NCBI GenBank assembly: GCA_021295715.1 | Contig: JAGWBV010000017.1 | Location: 1 to 44,061, forward strand | DNA: 44,061 bases | Direction: 5' to 3' | From: Candidatus Poribacteria bacterium | GTDB lineage: Bacteria; Poribacteria; WGA-4E; WGA-3G | Shown here: piece by piece, positions 43,698 to 44,061 of the stretch | Layout of the letters: every line of letters begins with the position of its first letter | How positions within the stretch are numbered: position 1 is the first letter of the stretch | Program-made: the position numbers and the translations under genes | Notes under the pieces: model-generated | Seen by the model: only the letters and a program-made list of their open reading frames with translations | What the model was told of the DNA's origin: nothing | Databases searched by the model: none

Positions 43698-43722
43698 CCT
43701 GACGACTGACTGCTGATTGTTA
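43698..43722. repeat. CTGACGACTGACTGCTGATTG repeat patch
   Basis: CTGACGACTGACTGCTGATT and similar words, in the 117-nt gap between the TolC-family stop and the sigma start. It is the same type of word as in the other interspersed patches. Confidence 0.45.
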
Positions 43723-44061
43723 TTCGATCCATTGCATTGTTTCTCGAAGTTGTTCCTTTGCCTTGGCATAATCTCGACGTGCTTGGTAAAAGACACGTTG
43801 TGCTTCTGTAAATTGCGCTTGTGTTTGAAACGCATCGTTATAAGTCATATTTTGATACCCCGGTATTTCAACCGTGACTTCATCCAGCACGCGTTCTATG
43901 GTTCGTAACCTTTGCTCAAAGATTCTCACGCGTGTTTCTTCGATTTCCGCCCGTTCTCTGGCATTTGCCACCTCACGATAGGCGCGTCGCACCGCGACAC
44001 GGATTGACTTTGTTTTTTCGATATATGCCAGCTGCAACCGCTCCAATTCTGCAATTTCTAC
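43720..44061 (-). CDS. TolC-family outer-membrane efflux protein, C-terminal part
   Basis: The frame is open to the right edge, so the 5' part lies beyond the window. The last 113 residues form long coiled-coil helices with heptad-like alternation (V-R-R-A-Y-R-E-V-A-N-A-R-E-R-A-E-I-E-E-T-R-V-R; A-Q-F-T-E-A-Q-R-V-F-Y-Q-A-R-R-D-Y-A-K-A-K-E-Q-L), a short loop (E-I-P-G-Y-Q-N-M-T-Y-N) where the barrel strand or turn is expected, and a closing R-E-T-M-Q-W-I-E. This fits the helical second half of TolC/OEP proteins, which form the outer-membrane exit duct of tripartite efflux or type I secretion. Family assignment rests on this fragment only. The stop is followed by a simple-repeat patch. Confidence 0.6.
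   Translation of the reverse strand, partial: VEIAELERLQLAYIEKTKSIRVAVRRAYREVANARERAEIEETRVRIFEQRLRTIERVLDEVTVEIPGYQNMTYNDAFQTQAQFTEAQRVFYQARRDYAKAKEQLRETMQWIE

Overview
The window reads like a chromosome segment of an uncultured Gram-negative bacterium, most likely Candidatus Poribacteria or a close relative. This is inferred from gene content: two phytanoyl-CoA-dioxygenase-type oxygenases, an enolase-superfamily enzyme, a UPF0261 (Tm-1-like) protein, secreted LamG/jelly-roll proteins sharing one C-terminal motif, and many interspersed palindromic and simple repeats. Outer-membrane features (lipoproteins, a porin-like barrel, a TolC-family fragment, PBP1C with alpha-2-macroglobulin) point to a diderm. 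I see no rRNA, tRNA, CRISPR array, prophage or transposase.

Left part (1-12.5 kb): the 3' end of a degenerate Nudix-like gene, a PhyH oxygenase, a UPF0261 protein, a lone GspG-like pseudopilin, an enolase-superfamily enzyme plus a secreted LamG protein, an aldehyde dehydrogenase with a short internal deletion, an EF-G paralogue, a DUF423 membrane protein, a 120-bp MITE-like element, and three consecutive secreted proteins. Four secreted proteins here end in the same motif (GKLTTTWGKLK-like).

Middle part (12.5-29.9 kb): a coupled alpha-2-macroglobulin / PBP1C pair carrying in-frame low-complexity inserts made of repeats also seen between genes; a P460-type cytochrome lipoprotein paired with a diheme-porin protein; FtsY; an ECF sigma factor; a MarR regulator fused to a ferritin-like helical domain, under a consensus promoter with a dyad just downstream; an ABC-F ATPase; an APH/ThrB-like kinase; and a TPR lipoprotein.

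Right part (29.9-44.1 kb): a beta-propeller glycosidase-like protein, a class C beta-lactamase-fold esterase, an XPB-like helicase with a DUF790/Bax1-type nuclease partner, a D-2-hydroxyacid dehydrogenase, a PhyH-HEAT fusion, a lipoprotein with an internal duplication, a HIT / SDR / SDR / GDPD cluster, a second ECF sigma factor, and the end of a TolC-family gene.

The most interesting signals are architectural. A start-site cassette (AAGG, 12 nt containing AATTAAAA and an in-frame TAA, then ATG) recurs upstream of unrelated genes, often behind a dispersed repeat with an ATTATGCC/GGCATAAT palindrome. A shared C-terminal tag marks four secreted proteins. Simple-sequence repeats appear to have entered reading frames. 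Several promoters have a 17-bp spacer and a TGN extended -10.
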